Source of the DNA: Paratrimastix pyriformis
Lineage: Eukaryota; Preaxostyla; Paratrimastigidae
DNA: 64,000 bases
Direction of reading: 5' to 3'
NCBI GenBank assembly: GCA_027972325.1
Contig: JAPMOS010000059.1
Location: forward strand, 62,001 to 126,000
In this document: piece by piece, positions 43,906 to 56,291 of the stretch
Layout: each line of letters starts with the position of its first letter
Position numbering within the stretch: the stretch's first letter is position 1
Notes under the pieces: model-generated
Told to the model about the DNA's origin: nothing
The model's database searches: none
Seen by the model: the letters and a program-made list of their open reading frames with translations, nothing else
Position numbers and translations under genes: made by a program

Positions 43906-44360
43906 TGAGCGGGTCGGTGAGCGAAATGTTTCCTGGGCGGCCTGATGCTGATCTTGGTGTTGCTGTTGATGGTTTTGCTGTTGTTGATGATGTTGTTGTT
44001 GGTGTTGTTGATGATGATGTTTGATGTTGATCTTGGTGGTGGCGTTGATGTTGGTGTTATGTTGCTTTGATGTTGATGATGATGTTGGTATTGGTGTTGA
44101 TGTTGATGTTGATGTTGATGTTGATGTTGATGTTGATGTTGATGTTGATGTTGATGTTGATGTTGATGTTGATGTTGATGTTGATGTTGATGTTGCTTGA
44201 ATGCTTGGTGGCACAAGACGCAAGCAATCCTCGCTGTGTGACGAAATGCCCACCTCTCTCCCTCCCTCCCCCTCCTCCCTCCTCCCTCCTCTCCCTCCCC
44301 TTCCTCTCCCCTCCCCCTCCCCCTCCCCTCCCCTCCCTCTCCCTCCCCTCCCCTCCCCAG

Positions 44361-45728
44361 GCGCGCACCGTCTCGCATCGAGTCGACTGGTCATCAGCCG
44401 TCCCCGCCACAGCCACCCCCGCCGCTCCCGGGACCATCGGGTCCCCGGCCCCCACCCCGTCGCCCGCAGGCGAGGCAGCGGACCCGAGCAATAGGCCGCC
44501 CCCGGTCCGTGCCCGTCCAGGGAGGCTGTGGGGTGGGCCTACTCACGTCCAAGGAGGCTGTGGGGTGGGGCCTGGGTCTCAGAGTGACATCTGGCTGTCT
44601 GCTTCGCCTTGTTGACGGTGCTGCGTGTCCCTGTCTGTGCTGCTGTGGCTGGGCTGTCTGTGCTGTTTGTCTGTGCTGTCTGTGCTGTCTGTGCTGTCTG
44701 TGCTGTCTGTGCTGTCTGTGCTGTCTGTGCTGTCTGTGCTGTCTGTGCTGTCTGTGCTGTCTGTGCTGTCTGTGCTGTCTGTGCTGTCTGTGCTGTTTGT
44801 CTGTGCTGTCTGTGCTGTCTGTGCTGTCTGTGCTGTCTGTGCTGTCTGTGCTGTCTGTGCTGTCTGTGCTGTCTGTGCTGTCTGTGCTGTTTGTCTGTGC
44901 TGTCTGTCTGTGCTGTTTGTCTGTGCTGTCTGTGCTGTTTGTCTGTGCTGTCTGTGCTGTTTGTCTGTGCTGTCTGTGCTGTCTGTGCTGTCTGTGCTGT
45001 CTGTGCTGTCTGTGCTGTCTGTGCTGTCTGTGCTGTCTGTGCTGTCTGTGCTGTCTGTGCTGTCTGTCTGTGCTGGCTGTCTGTGCTGTCTGTCTGTGCT
45101 GGCTGGGCTGGCTGGGCTGGCTGGGCTGGCTGGGCTGGCTGGGCTGGCTGGGCTGGCTGGGCTGGCTGGGCTGGCTGGGCTGGCTGGGCTGCCTGTTTGG
45201 GGTTTTCGTGTCTCTGTGTGTCTGTGCGTTTCTGTGTGCCTGTGTGCCTGTGTGCCTGTCTCTCTGTGTGTGTGTGTGGGGGGAGTGGGGGGGGGGGGTT
45301 GAGACCATTGGACTGAATTCGCCATTTGTCTGTCGCCACGCAAACAGCACCTCACCCTCCCTGCACCACCACAGGAGTTCCGGGTGCAGACTCCAACACA
45401 TTCGGCGGCCCTCCTCCAGCGGGGCGAGCAGTGGTCTGACCTCCCCCTCACTTCCCCGCCCATGGTCTTCATCCCCCCCCCTTGATTGGTCATCATCCCC
45501 CAATGTCTCCTATCCCCCGGCTGGCCATCATCACCCCCCCCCTCAATGCCCCGGCTGGTCTTCATCCCCCCCTCTGCCACACCGGTCCCTGCTGCTCATC
45601 CTGCGTGCAGCGCGCGTGATCGTCTTGCTGAACTTGGCCGACAGGCGGCCCAACAGCCCATACAGCAGCAGCAGCAGCCTCCTCCTCAACAACAACAACA
45701 ACAGCAGCAGCAACAGCAACAGCAGCAA

Positions 45729-45760
<32 letters not shown>

Positions 45761-45857
45761 GCAGCAACCAGGGGTTCCTGACTCCACGCTGTCGCTCTCC
45801 TCCGGGGCGGCCTCGGCTTCTGCGGGCGGCAGCAACACAAGCAGCAAGCGCGTTTGA
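44361..45857 (+). CDS. Coding-like exons after ATG6: low-complexity and poly-Gln region
   Basis: Possible exons are 44361-44504 (ARTVSHRVDWSSAVPATATP, acceptor CCCCAG), a segment after CACCACAG near 45376 (EFRVQTPTHSAALLQRGEQW), and a final one from about 45600 to TGA at 45855-45857 encoding DRLAELGRQAAQQ, a long Gln tract and a Ser-rich end SSKRV. They could be a C-terminal extension of ATG6 or a separate small gene; I found no start codon for the second option. No domain is recognised. The Gln tract reads in frame with the flanking non-repeat sequence, which favours translation. Confidence 0.4.
44650..45195 (+). repeat. CTGTCTGTG and CTGGCTGGG repeat block
   Basis: Roughly fifty CTGTCTGTG nonamers with CTGTTTGTC variants are followed by about sixteen GGCTGGGCT units. 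The repeat unit itself contains GTCTGT, the local 5' splice-site consensus, so the array is a series of potential donors. Confidence 0.92.
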
Positions 45858-46136
45858 TCGCTCCACCCCCCCCACCCCCGACGAGTTCTCTCCTCCCGCC
45901 TCAGCCAGCCAACCAGTCATACTGGAATCCAACAAACTGGGCCGAGCTCCCCCCCCGGTACGAACAAAAGGGCACTCCGTGTGCTCTCATTCATGCTCTT
46001 GGTCGTCTGGGTTGTCTTGTGTTGTCGCCCCGCCCACCCCCGCCCCCCATCATCGAGAACAGAAGGACCGTGTCTCGATCTCCCATCCATGATGTGCGGG
46101 GTTTGGGAATATTCCCTTTGGGTTAATCAGATTCGC

Positions 46137-46810
46137 TCAGTGGCATGAGGACACCGGAACCGCAGTCCCGAGCATGTCGACCCGGCGCTGGTGCCGCTCC
46201 GCCCCCGAGAATGCAGTCTTCAGGAAGGTCGACAGGATCCTGGGGTAATGGAACGGGTTCGTGAGTTTGGTCGATATTCCCCTTGGGAAACAGACTCCTT
46301 TGCCGTATCGGGGCCGGTGGTCCGCCCGCCCAATGCAAGAACATTCGCATTGTTGTGCTGCACAAAAGGAGGATGAGATTATCTCGTGATCAAGAGGGAC
46401 GGAGAGACCTCGCGGCACAGGCGAGCAGTGGTGATGTCGTGGCAAAGAGCACAGCGAATCCCGGGGACCTTGTTGGCAGCAATGCTAATGCCAATCCCTG
46501 GAGGGACGAACGCACCTTTCAGATTTGGGAGGGGAACCTGTCGACAGGCCTGTCCCGCAAACGACAACCCCGAGGTCGAAGTTCTTGGAGTGGTCGAGAA
46601 GTTCGGCACAAGTTTGCTGGGCGATCACGGGGTAATCGACCTGGGCGGGTGGGTCGGTCGTGATGTGATTGTTTGAGCAAAACAGACAGGGGCCGTCGAC
46701 GGGCACCCAACATCAACAACATCAATACCATCTTGCCTCATAAATTGAACAAGTTGGTTCTTCATTTCGAACCCTCCATGGTCAGAGCCAATAACAACGC
46801 GGCGTGCCAT
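46137..46810 (-). CDS. rpiB: Ribose-5-phosphate isomerase B
   Basis: The gene reads from ATG at 46810 to TGA at 46137 in five exons. Exon 1 (46810-46688) gives [20 protein letters not shown] and DVGCPSTAP; after a 47-nt intron, [15 protein letters not shown] and LGVVVCGTG; then [20 protein letters not shown]; then [20 protein letters not shown]; and finally [20 protein letters not shown]. All RpiB landmarks are present, including the active-site Cys loop CGTG and the CHD region. The enzyme interconverts ribose 5-phosphate and ribulose 5-phosphate. RpiB is the bacterial and protist type, unrelated to RpiA. At the CGTG junction, a GT donor (GTTCCC) would insert LST before GIGIS, whereas a GC donor would give the exact consensus CGTGIGIS. 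The ATG is 41 bp from that of the divergent 46852 gene. Confidence 0.92.
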
Positions 46811-46851
46811 TCTTGCCAAGGTACTAAAAACTCGTCTGCGTTTGAGGGGCA

Positions 46852-48649
46852 ATGCGGGCGGCCCTTGGGGCCATCCCGGAGTTTGAGCCCAATCCAGCTC
46901 CTCCTATATTATCAAGCTCTAGTTCTATGGATTCTATAAGATCCCGGGCTCGGTTCTCAAGTCCACATCCACCGCCAACTTTTATCTCTCCCCGTCTGAG
47001 CCCAGCATCTCCCTCGATTGAGGCGGCTTCGGCATCGTTGCCTTCTTCGGCAAGCCACGCTCCTCGTCACCTCCCACCAACCCAGTCTCAAGTGAATCTC
47101 CCGCGCCCCGGCCGACCAAATCGTCCTCCCTCCTCCGTCCTCCCGACCGCCGACGCTCCGAGCAAGCCCACACTATCGAATCCTCTTGTTGTCCCATCCA
47201 GTCCATCAACTGTCCGTCCAATGTTGATCTCACCCGAGGGACCATCCGCCATGATGATGTCGCCATTGGTGAAATTCGCCCAGACTCCAACCGCCCCCTC
47301 GGCGATTCGACCTGACACTCGCGAGCCACCGCCCGGTCGACGAATCCCGCAGTACTCTCCACAATTTCCAATCGGGGCCGGAAGTAGTGCAGCAACCACC
47401 CCAACTACCACCACCCCGGTCACACCGACTGCGACAACCACCAGTAGCACCTGGAGTGCCCTCCCGCTTCCCTCACGCCCCGCACCCGCCCCTCCAACAT
47501 CGGTCCATCACGGCTCAATTCGGTCCGTATCTCCTGTTCCACCGCACCCCCCCCCCCCCCCCCATGTGGTGTCACATCCGGTCACATGCCACCTCCATTC
47601 CCGGGGGGGCTCTATAGATCATCGCCCTTCCCAACCTCGGGGCTCGCCGCGCCCACGCCCGTCTTCACCCGGCGGATGCCCGGGGGCCGGGAGCCTCTGG
47701 CCCCTTCCGCCCCGCCCCCGCCTCCACCGCCCACCCCAACCAACATCCACATCACTCTCGGTCCCGTCGCCGGTGCCCCGGGCGGCCCCGCCGGCTCCCT
47801 GGCCATGAAAAGCACGCCGGCCACACCGCTGGCCCCGCCCACCACCCAGAAGCAGCCCCTTCCCAGACGCCCCACACCCTCGCCGGCCACCGCCCTGCCC
47901 CTGCCGGCAGCGTCCCGCCAGCCGCCCCCGCGCCCTCCAAGCCAGACGCAGATCCGACCCCCCGACGAGGACCACAACTCCCAATGGGAATCCCCGCCCT
48001 CCGGAACCACCACCATCACCGCCACCGCCACCGCCACTGCCGCCAACACCAACACCGCCACCGCCGCCGGAACGGGACCACCGCAACTTTCCGGCGCGTA
48101 TCAGCAAACCCCGCCGGCGCCGGCACCCACTTTTGCTACTGTCCCTCCCTCCACGCCTCCCGCTCCCCCCGCTCCCGCTCCACCCCCCGTGGTGGCTATC
48201 ACCCCCTCCCCGCCAACATCACCATCAGCCCAGCCGACCCGCCAGCCACCGACCTCACCGGCTCCATCTCCCCCGTCGCCATCTCCCTCGCCGCCATCCC
48301 CCGGCCCGGCAGTCTCCATCACCGCCGGCGCGCCACCCATGCTGCGGCTTGGCCCCCCGTCTACATCACCCCCGCAACAACCCCGGACCGTTCCGGGCAG
48401 CTGGGTGGCTCCCACCCCGGCGGGGCAATTCCCATTCCCACACCATCCCCAGCTGGCCAGCCCCCGCCACCCCCTCGCCGCCCCCCGGGCACCCACCCCG
48501 CCCGGCCCCGGGATTCGGGCTGCCCCGATTCCGCGGGGCCGCTCGCCGCTTTTTCGCACCCCGCCCCTCATCATCGTGCCGGCATTTGGCGGGCCTACAT
48601 CACCCTCTGCCCCTGTCCCTGTCCCCGCCTCGTCCATCCAATCTCTCGC

Positions 48650-48681
<32 letters not shown>

Positions 48682-49760
48682 CCACCACCACCCAGGCCGG
48701 CCATCACCCCCCATCCCAGACTCGCCCCATCGCTGCCCCCCACCACCACCACCACCACCCAACCCCGCCCCGCCCCGTCCCTGACATCACCACCATCATC
48801 ATCAGCAGCAGGGTTCTTCTCGACTCCCGTGCAGACCTCACCCCGCCCCCCGCCCCATCAACGGGATCTGCGGAGTTCACCCCAGGGATCGCTCCCCCCC
48901 CGGCGCGCCTCCTCCCCCTCCGTGCCTTCCTCCCCGGGGGGCAGCATGGTCGTGGTGGCTGTGACCCCGTCACCATCACCCCCCCGCCAGGATCGATACA
49001 TGCATTCCTCACCCCAGCAGCAGCAGCATCGCCTGTCGGGAGCCCCCCGGGGCGGGTCCCCCTTCATGGTCATCCAGGGCAGCCCCCCTGAGGAAGAACC
49101 CGCCGTACGGGGCCGCGGGGGGGCCATGATGATGGCCACCACCCCGGAGACCAGCCTCGATGAGGAGGTCTGATACCCCACTCTGACCATGACCATGACC
49201 ATGACCGTGACCATGACCATGATCGCCCGCGGGCAGGGACGGCAGATGCTGTCTCGACATCGGAGTTGTTTTGTTTTTATTTGACGCGGATCGGTCAAGT
49301 GTGGTCGTGATTTGGATCCAAACGCACTCAGAAATGGAGGCATGAACATTGGAGGCATGAACATTGGAGGCATGAACATTGGAGGCATGAACATTGGAGG
49401 CATGAACATTGGAGGCAATGAACATTGGAGGCAATGAACATTGGAGGCATGAACATTGGAGGCATGAACATTGGAGGCATGAACATTGGAGGCAATGAAC
49501 ATTGGAGGCAATGAACATTGGAGGCATGAACATTGGAGGCATGAACATTGGAGGCATGAACATTGGAGGCAATGAACATTGGAGGCAATGAACATTGGAG
49601 GCATGAACATTGGAGGCATGAACATTGGAGGCATGAACATTGGAGGCAATGAACATTGGAGGCAATGAACATTGGAGGCATCGGGAAACAAACAGGCTCA
49701 GAGATCTTCCTGTTCAATTTCTCTGTTCGGACACACAACCACCATTCCATATTGACAACG

Positions 49761-49793
<33 letters not shown>

Positions 49794-51292
49794 AGGAAAT
49801 GCTGGTTCTGGCCATGTCGCCTCGCCCCTCGACCCCCACTCGCAGCCCGCCGGCCCACACTCCTCGCCGCCATCCCCACGGCCTTCATCCCCTCGGGAAC
49901 CCTCCTGGCCGCGTCCCCGGCGGTCTCCACCGCCCCAGGCCCGATCGACCGCCCATTCACCCCCCGGTAATAGCCACCACCACCACCACCCCACGCCGCG
50001 GCAACCAGCCCCCTCCACGCGCCGCCTCACCGCTCGCCTCACCCCAGGGCAGCCCCCCCATGACCATCTCCGTCTCATCCATGCCCCCGACCGCTATCAC
50101 CCCAGGCACTGCGCGCAATCCCCACCAGCAACCACACTCCGCTCCGCGCTACCCGGCGGCGTCGGGGCCGGTCGGAGATGATGACTTCGATGGCGATTTG
50201 CCGCCACCCGTGGACCGCTCGGCCCGCCACGCCGCTCCTGCCCTGCCCTGCGCCTGCCCTGCCCCGGCCATGCCGGTCCCCCGTCCCGCCACCTTCGTCC
50301 GGCCCAGGCCCCAGCAGACAGCAGCCGCGCCAACACCCGATCGCGCATCGATCCTCTTCCCCCGGCACACACAATCATCCAACCCGCTCGTCATCAGCAG
50401 CACCGCTGCCCGCTCTCAACTGCCACAGGCTGTCGCTATCCCCCCATCTTCGCACGTCTCATCAACCCCCATGTCCGGCACTGGCGATCCGGCTGTCTCC
50501 ACCACCCCGGCGCGTTCCATCATGTTCCCGGCCCGTCCCGCGTCCCCCCCGCCCGCCCCGCGCCCCTACGAACCACCACTGACTGCCCCGGGGCCATCAT
50601 CTCTCGACTCGCCATCGAATCCAACGCGGCTCGCTCCCCTGGGAGGAGCAGACTCCCCCGCCGCCAACATCACCATCCCAACAACAACATCATCGTCATC
50701 CACACCCACGGGGATGTCGGCAGTTGCCCGTCACAGGGCATCCCCTGCCCTCTTCGTCTCGGTCGGGGCCGTCCCGCCCTCCTCACCCCTTCCGCCTCTC
50801 TCCCCCTCTGCCCTCACTGCCGGGCCCGCCACCACCCCGGCAGCTCCCACCCCGCACCTGCCTGCGCTTCCCCTGCCCCTGCTGCTGCCCTCTCCCGGCC
50901 CGGCCCCGGCTGCGACCCCCATGTCGTCCCCGCCAACTCCAACCCCCCGTCGGCTGAGCCACACCCCCGATCCGACGGCCATCCTGCAGCTCCTGCCCGA
51001 CGAAGATGGTTCCCCGCCCCCCGCACGGCCACTCGGTCCAAGCCAGGCCGTTGCGCCATTCCGCAGGCCGATGCCTATGTTGCTCTGGGGTCGCGGCACA
51101 GGCGGCACAGCCCCGGCTCTAGCCACCTCCGCTCCGGCCGGAGCGCTGGACTTCGCCCGCGCCCTGGGCACCGCCGATCCCCATGATCTGCTCGGGGGCA
51201 GCCGGCATTCCCCCGGTGGTGTTGGCCTGGGGTCCCCCGCGATCCAACAGAGGCTGGACGGAGCGGATCCGAGCTCCGCCATGAAGCGATGA
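46852..51292 (+). CDS. Giant Pro/Ser/Thr/Ala-rich disordered protein
   Basis: ATG at 46852 opens a long low-complexity frame, and the gene ends at the stop in 51290-51292. The best-supported junction is the intron 49168-49795 (donor GTCTGA, acceptor after a C run), joining TTPETSLDEE to EMLVLAMSPRPSTP. Frame changes occur near the poly-C at 47550 and near CACCACCAC at 48740-48790; they may be unmarked introns or homopolymer length errors. Composition is Pro, Ser, Thr and Ala throughout, with SPxR and TPP motifs resembling proline-directed kinase sites, and no folded domain or membrane segment until a slightly ordered end, ALDFARALGTADPHDLLGGS. Function unknown. It is divergent from rpiB. Confidence 0.55.
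49331..49680 (+). repeat. 15-16 bp minisatellite TGAACATTGGAGGCA in an intron
   Basis: About 23 copies alternate between 15-bp (GGAGGCATGAACATT) and 16-bp (GGAGGCAATGAACATT) forms, in a regular higher-order pattern of three or four short units followed by two long ones. It lies in the intron 49168-49795, which ends in a homopolymer C run and AG. Confidence 0.93.
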
Positions 51293-51809
51293 CGACAGAC
51301 AGACGGTGACGGGGGCTGACTCTCGCTTTCCCCCCGCCCTCTCCCCCCCCCCCCCACCCACCCCACCCACCCATCCGATTTCTCTTTATTGAGTTTGGCC
51401 GAGAGACTCTCTTTCGACACGCAAACGAAACAAGCGACTGAAACTTGAGTTGGCGAGAAGACAAAGACGCCGTGGAAAAAAACGCGGAAAGCCCCCCGGA
51501 AGATGCCAAGAAGCCGAATGGGGGAGACATCTCCCCAAAACGCACAAGGTGGCCGTCCGGGGAGATGGAGGTATGCGGAGAGAGAGAGAGAGAAGGGGGA
51601 GGGAGGGGTGGAAGGGGGGAAGAAAGGGAGTTGGAGTCGGGGGAGAACAGAAACAACCCAAATCAGAAGAGAAAACAAAGGATTTACAAATGATGCGAAG
51701 GCCAGGAAGAGAAGGCTTCACCAAAGAAAAACACTCGGATTTGGTGGGGCGTTAATTAGAAACCGCAAGAAGGTGGGGGGGTGGGGGAAGTGGGTGGTCG
51801 TGTTGCCAC
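51293..51809 (+). other. Intergenic, convergent genes, nothing recognised
   Basis: The stretch lies between the stops of the disordered protein and the minus-strand cyclin. It contains a short C run near 51344, a purine-rich GAGAGAGAG / GGGAGGG segment near 51580-51620, and A-rich sequence that may include both 3' UTRs. No coding family is seen on either strand. Confidence 0.4.
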
Positions 51810-52687
51810 TCACTGGGGGGGCACGGCGGCCTGGCCAGCCTCGCCAGCGGCGATTTGCCGAGACCCATTGACGAGAGCCTGCTGGTAGCGGCTGTAGGTC
51901 GCTTCTGGCACCCGAACATGGTATTCCAGCAGTTCCAAATAGCTTTTCTCGGCCCGGTTGAGGGCAGACACGTTGGCCGAGAAGAGCCGAGCCCACCAGG
52001 TGTTGGCCAGGGGTCGGTCGGTGCCCACCTTGTGGGCCAGCATAACCGCTGTCCGGGGAAAGTTACCAAAACAAGGAGCTCGGGCGACAGACACAGCAAG
52101 AGGATGGCACTGAGATTGCTCCGTTTCAGAGAAAAACGGCCCTTCCCGGAGTTCCAGTGCCTGCGGCTGAGGGTGTCAATATACACAACTGCAGTCAGGA
52201 GTTCCGAGAGCCGTAGTTGGGCGTATTTTTTCAGCTTGAGCAGCATCCCCTTGACCACGGACAGTTCCTGGCCTCGCAAAATGGGCGGATAAATCAAGGA
52301 AGCGTCCAAACTCAAGGCCAGAGCCGCCCGGTTCATGGAGTTTTCGTCTCCTATACAAACTCCGGACTTGCCGAGCGGTTCGCTGGTAGCGAGGTGGGGG
52401 AAAGAGAAAAGATACTGAAGATCTGTCGGGGAGAAAAGGGGGAGGACAGACACAGATGGCTGAAGAGCTGGGGGCGTTGAGGGACGCGCCTCGTTCATGG
52501 CCACGACTTGGGTGATGCAATAGGCGGTAAAAGAGAGAACAGTTTCCGAGAGAGGTCCGTCGTCGACAACCGGCTTCGGAAAGGAAGACAACACAGGGTC
52601 GGGCGACAAGGCCCGTTTCCCATCAGGTTGGTCCACGAACGGGAAGGCAGATGGTTTGATGGGAATTGGGGCCGGCAGGGATGCCAT
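51810..52687 (-). CDS. PHO80/cyclin-Y-like cyclin
   Basis: Exon 1 (52687-52111) and exon 2 (52048-51810) are joined over a 62-nt intron with the unusual donor GTGCCA, giving about 271 aa. The cyclin-box features are LSETVLSFTAYCITQVV, LLKLKKYAQLRLSELLTAVV, YIDTLSRR, then after the junction VMLAHKVGTDRPLANTWWAR, LNRAEKSYLELLEYHVRV and YSRYQQAL. The order of YIDR-like, VMLAxK and WAR/LNxxEKxFLxLLxY blocks is that of PHO80-type cyclins, which activate PHO85/CDK5-like kinases in nutrient and phosphate control. The N-terminal half is longer and less conserved than usual. It lies a few kb from an SPX-domain phosphate exporter, but the two are not adjacent. Confidence 0.75.
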
Positions 52688-53770
52688 GCTTTGAAAACGG
52701 CAACCCCACGAACGTAATTGTGGTTCGTTGGGGGAAACCGACTACACATCTTTGACAGCGGCCGATCAGTTGCCCATGGGTCAAACCGATAACGTGAGGA
52801 TTTCGACTTCGTGTTGATGCGGCCCATGGGAGGCGAACAAAGCAAATGCCAAAAGGTTTTCCTCGATCACTTTCACACACTCCGACCTCCGACTCATCCT
52901 TTTCTCCTCTACGATCACCTCGCCGATAGTGTGACTTCAAGAAGTTGCATCGTAAATCCTCGTAAGGGCTCATACCAACTCTTGTACGTACGGATCCAAG
53001 ACATCGGGCTGGGCATCCGCCTTTTCCTTATTAGATTTCCACAGCATTTTGGCTTTCCACCCGACCTTTGAATGAGTGGGAGCCCTGGTCACATCATGAC
53101 CGTCATCTCAGAAGTCATTTCGGAGAATCCCCCGTGCTTGGTCAACACGCCTTTTTATCGAACTTCAACGAAGCCCACCAGGTTCCCGCGATTTCTCAGC
53201 CAAAGCTATATCGGGTCGCTTTTCGAAGTGGTCGATCGAGTCATCGATTTGGCCCGGCCTTCCGCTTTTGGCTCAGCAGTCGCGCCTCCGGACGGCTGAG
53301 CCTGAAGAACCGTCAGGTCAATCCGACGCCAGGCAATGGACAGCAGGCACGAGTCCGACACCTCGTCTCCCGTCCGGTTTGTACATTTGGTGTTGCCGAT
53401 GGGCAATCACATTCAATCCAACTTTTTCTAGCAAAATCGGCTCCATTCCGATCCTGGAGGTGTACAATGATCAGACTAAAAAGACTGACCATTTTGTGAT
53501 CCTCGCGCCTCAGCAGTCTGTCCTGCGCCCGCTGTCCTTTTCGTGACTGCTGTTGTAGGGATCGTGAAGCGCTCGGAAAGTCGCCATCCATGACACTGAT
53601 GCCCATTGTTGTCAATCAGGTCAATCAGTCCAGTGTGTCACTCCCGCCCTTCCAAAAATGGTCGGTGTGCCTTTTGCGTTTCTTTGTGGGTCTAAAACTT
53701 TGGCGAACTTTTTTCATTGTTTACTTGGTTGATCATCGATCGGATGCTCAGTGCGGTTGCGACTGCGCAG
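52688..53770 (+). other. Region upstream of treS with short coding-like segments
   Basis: Short plus-strand segments look protein-like, for example MSGSPGHIMTVISEVISENP from 53072 and IGSIPILEVYNDQTKKTDHF near 53440-53500, the latter ending in a possible donor at 53516 (GTCTGT). They could be N-terminal exons of the treS gene or a separate small gene. I cannot join them with consistent phases, and I recognise no family. Confidence 0.35.
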
Positions 53771-56260
53771 TACGACCTGATTCACCCGGACAACGTCATT
53801 ACGCAGGAGCATGCTGCGCCACTTTCACCTCATGCTCAACCTGGCGTTCCGACTGCTCCTGTCCTTCAAGCATCAAGCGCCACCGCGGAGGAAGAGGCCG
53901 AGTCGGAATCCGACTCCGATCTTGCCGATGATGCCGCTCAAGGGATTGTCACCATTAATCCCGCCTTTCCAGAAGACGACTCGGAGGAAGGCCAGGCACC
54001 GCTACATCGTTTGTCGCCCCTCATGATGAGGCGGGTGGGTGGCCAGCGGCGTGCTTATTCCGTCCCAGAAGCTGTCTGCCTCTGCCACCCTCCATCTCTT
54101 TTGAATGAACGACCCCTGTGTAGCTTTTCGTGCTCCCTCAGCAGCAGCAGCAGCCTCCTGCGCATCCCCCGGCTTCGACGACTCACGCACCCCTTCCTGC
54201 CATTCCCGAACGAACCCCCCCTGGTCAAGCTCACGTTCCGGCCCCACCGGGCGGTGCTTACACCGCGGAAAAAGAGGCTTCTCCTGTCCCCATCGATGGC
54301 CCGTTCCAGCGGAACCTTGCTCCCCCGACGAGCGTCCATTCCATTCCCGCTCCCCTCCCGCCGCGAGGCTCTCGGGTGAGGCGGGCCGCCTCGATGGCAT
54401 TTATGAAGGACCCCAACCAAGAGGCTTCTTGCCGTTACTTGATCCTCCCGAAGAGTGGGGAGGCCACCCAAGTTACAGAAGAGTCTGTCTCTTCTCAAGC
54501 GTCAACTCTTCATTTCCCCACCCTCAGAGTCATTCCCGACTGTCATGTGAGCCCCTATACGGTTGACCCTGCCCACCTCGAGAAAGAGTGGAATGTCCTG
54601 CCTTCGAGGCCTTCGTTTGCTGTCTGTCGATCAGGCGCTCTCTCGGTTTCAGACGCTTTTTTCCCCTTCTTTTCGCAGCATCTGCAAGAAGGCCGTTCGT
54701 TGATCCACTTCACACAGCGCCCGATGTCCAATTTGGAGGAGTTTCGGCATCGGCTCCACGAGATCCTGGAACAAGAGCAAGCCGAACAGCACTTCGCCCC
54801 TGGTGTCCCGCTCCCCGACAACCGGAGCAAAGACCCCTTTTGGTATAAGGACGCCTGTTTCTACGAGATTTCTGCGCGGACGTACGCAGATAGCAATGGA
54901 GGTCTGCAACCACCATCCATTCTTTGTGTGGATTGATGACTCTGTCCCTCATCGCGTCGCTTCGTTGTCCCGTCCCTCTCCCCTTCGGGTCTAGATGGGC
55001 GAGGTGATTTTGTCGGGCTCACCTCGCGTTTGGACTACCTTCGAGACCTGGGTGTTGACTGCCTCTGGTTGCTCCCCATCTATGCGAGCCCCCTCCGCGA
55101 TGATGGCTACGATGTCAGCGACTATTTGACCATCCACCCTGACTTTGGCACCACCCGTGATATGGAAGAGCTCATTGCTCAGGCACACGCTCGGGGAATT
55201 CGTATCATTTTCGACCTGGTCTGGGAAAATCCATCCAGCTGCCCCGCCACTTGCCACCACCATTGCTGTGCCCATTGCCACCACTGCCGCCACTGCCACT
55301 ACTGCCCCGCCATCTGCTGCCATTTTCTGTTTCTTTGTCGTTGCCGATTTTGACTGAGGTCACCCTCGGGCCACGCAGATCCCGGATCACACCTCCAACG
55401 AGCACCCGTGGTTTAAGGCCGCCACCAAAGACCCCACCAGCAAGTACTTCAACTACTACGTCTGGTCTGACACTGCGAACAAGTACAACAAGGCACGGAT
55501 CATTTTCTTGGTCTGTCATTTCTTCATCCCCTTCGTCATTTGACTCACACCTTTTTCCTCCACAGGATTGCGAGACGAGCAACTGGGAGTACGACCCGGA
55601 TGTCCAGCAGTACTACTGGCATCGGTCCGCAGGTTCCTTCAGGCCCTCCCCTTTGACGACCCCTCTTTTTCCCCTCAGTTTCTTCAAGAGCCAGCCGAAC
55701 CTGAACTTCCAGAACCCCGACGTTCAGGAGGAGATCCTCGAGATCATGCGCTATTGGATGAGCAAGGTCGGTTTGGTGTTTTCGTTCAGTATCGTGACTG
55801 CCTCGTCCCTCTGCAGGGTATCGATGGATTCCGCGTGGATGCCGTGCCCTACCTCTACCAACGAGAGGGCACCGACTGTGAAAATCTCCCCGAGACGCAC
55901 ACTTTCCTGAAGCGCCTCCGGCATGTCGTCGATTCGGAATTCCCTGGGTCTGTTCGTCAGTTCGGGAGAGGATGTCTCATGGGAAGCATACGCTCGTGTT
56001 CGCATGCTAAAATCACCCTTCCTCTCTGGGGGCGGAACAGCCGAATTTTGCTTGCGGAAGCGAACCAGTGGCCGCAGCAGCTTCTGGAGTACTTCGGGAA
56101 CGGGGACGAGTTCCACATGGCCTTCCACTTCCCCATTATGCCCCGCATCTACATCTCCCTGCGCAAGGAGAACGTGTCCTCCTTGGTGTGGGTCATGAAC
56201 CACACGCCCCCGATCCCACCCACATGCCAGTGGTGCATGTCTGCTCCTCATCCCTCCCCC

Positions 56261-56291
<31 letters not shown>

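Noticed and set aside
44539-45580. Minus-strand frames of repeated Thr-Asp-Ser, Ala-Gln-Thr and His-Arg-Gln
   Set aside because: They are translations of the CTGTCTGTG array, with no domain or codon signal.
47612-48691. Gly/Val-rich minus-strand frames opposite the disordered protein
   Set aside because: Complement of Pro/Thr/Ala codons; no independent evidence.
49331-49680. CRISPR-like regular array
   Set aside because: Units are contiguous 15-16 bp tandem repeats with no unique spacers, in a eukaryotic intron; it is a minisatellite.
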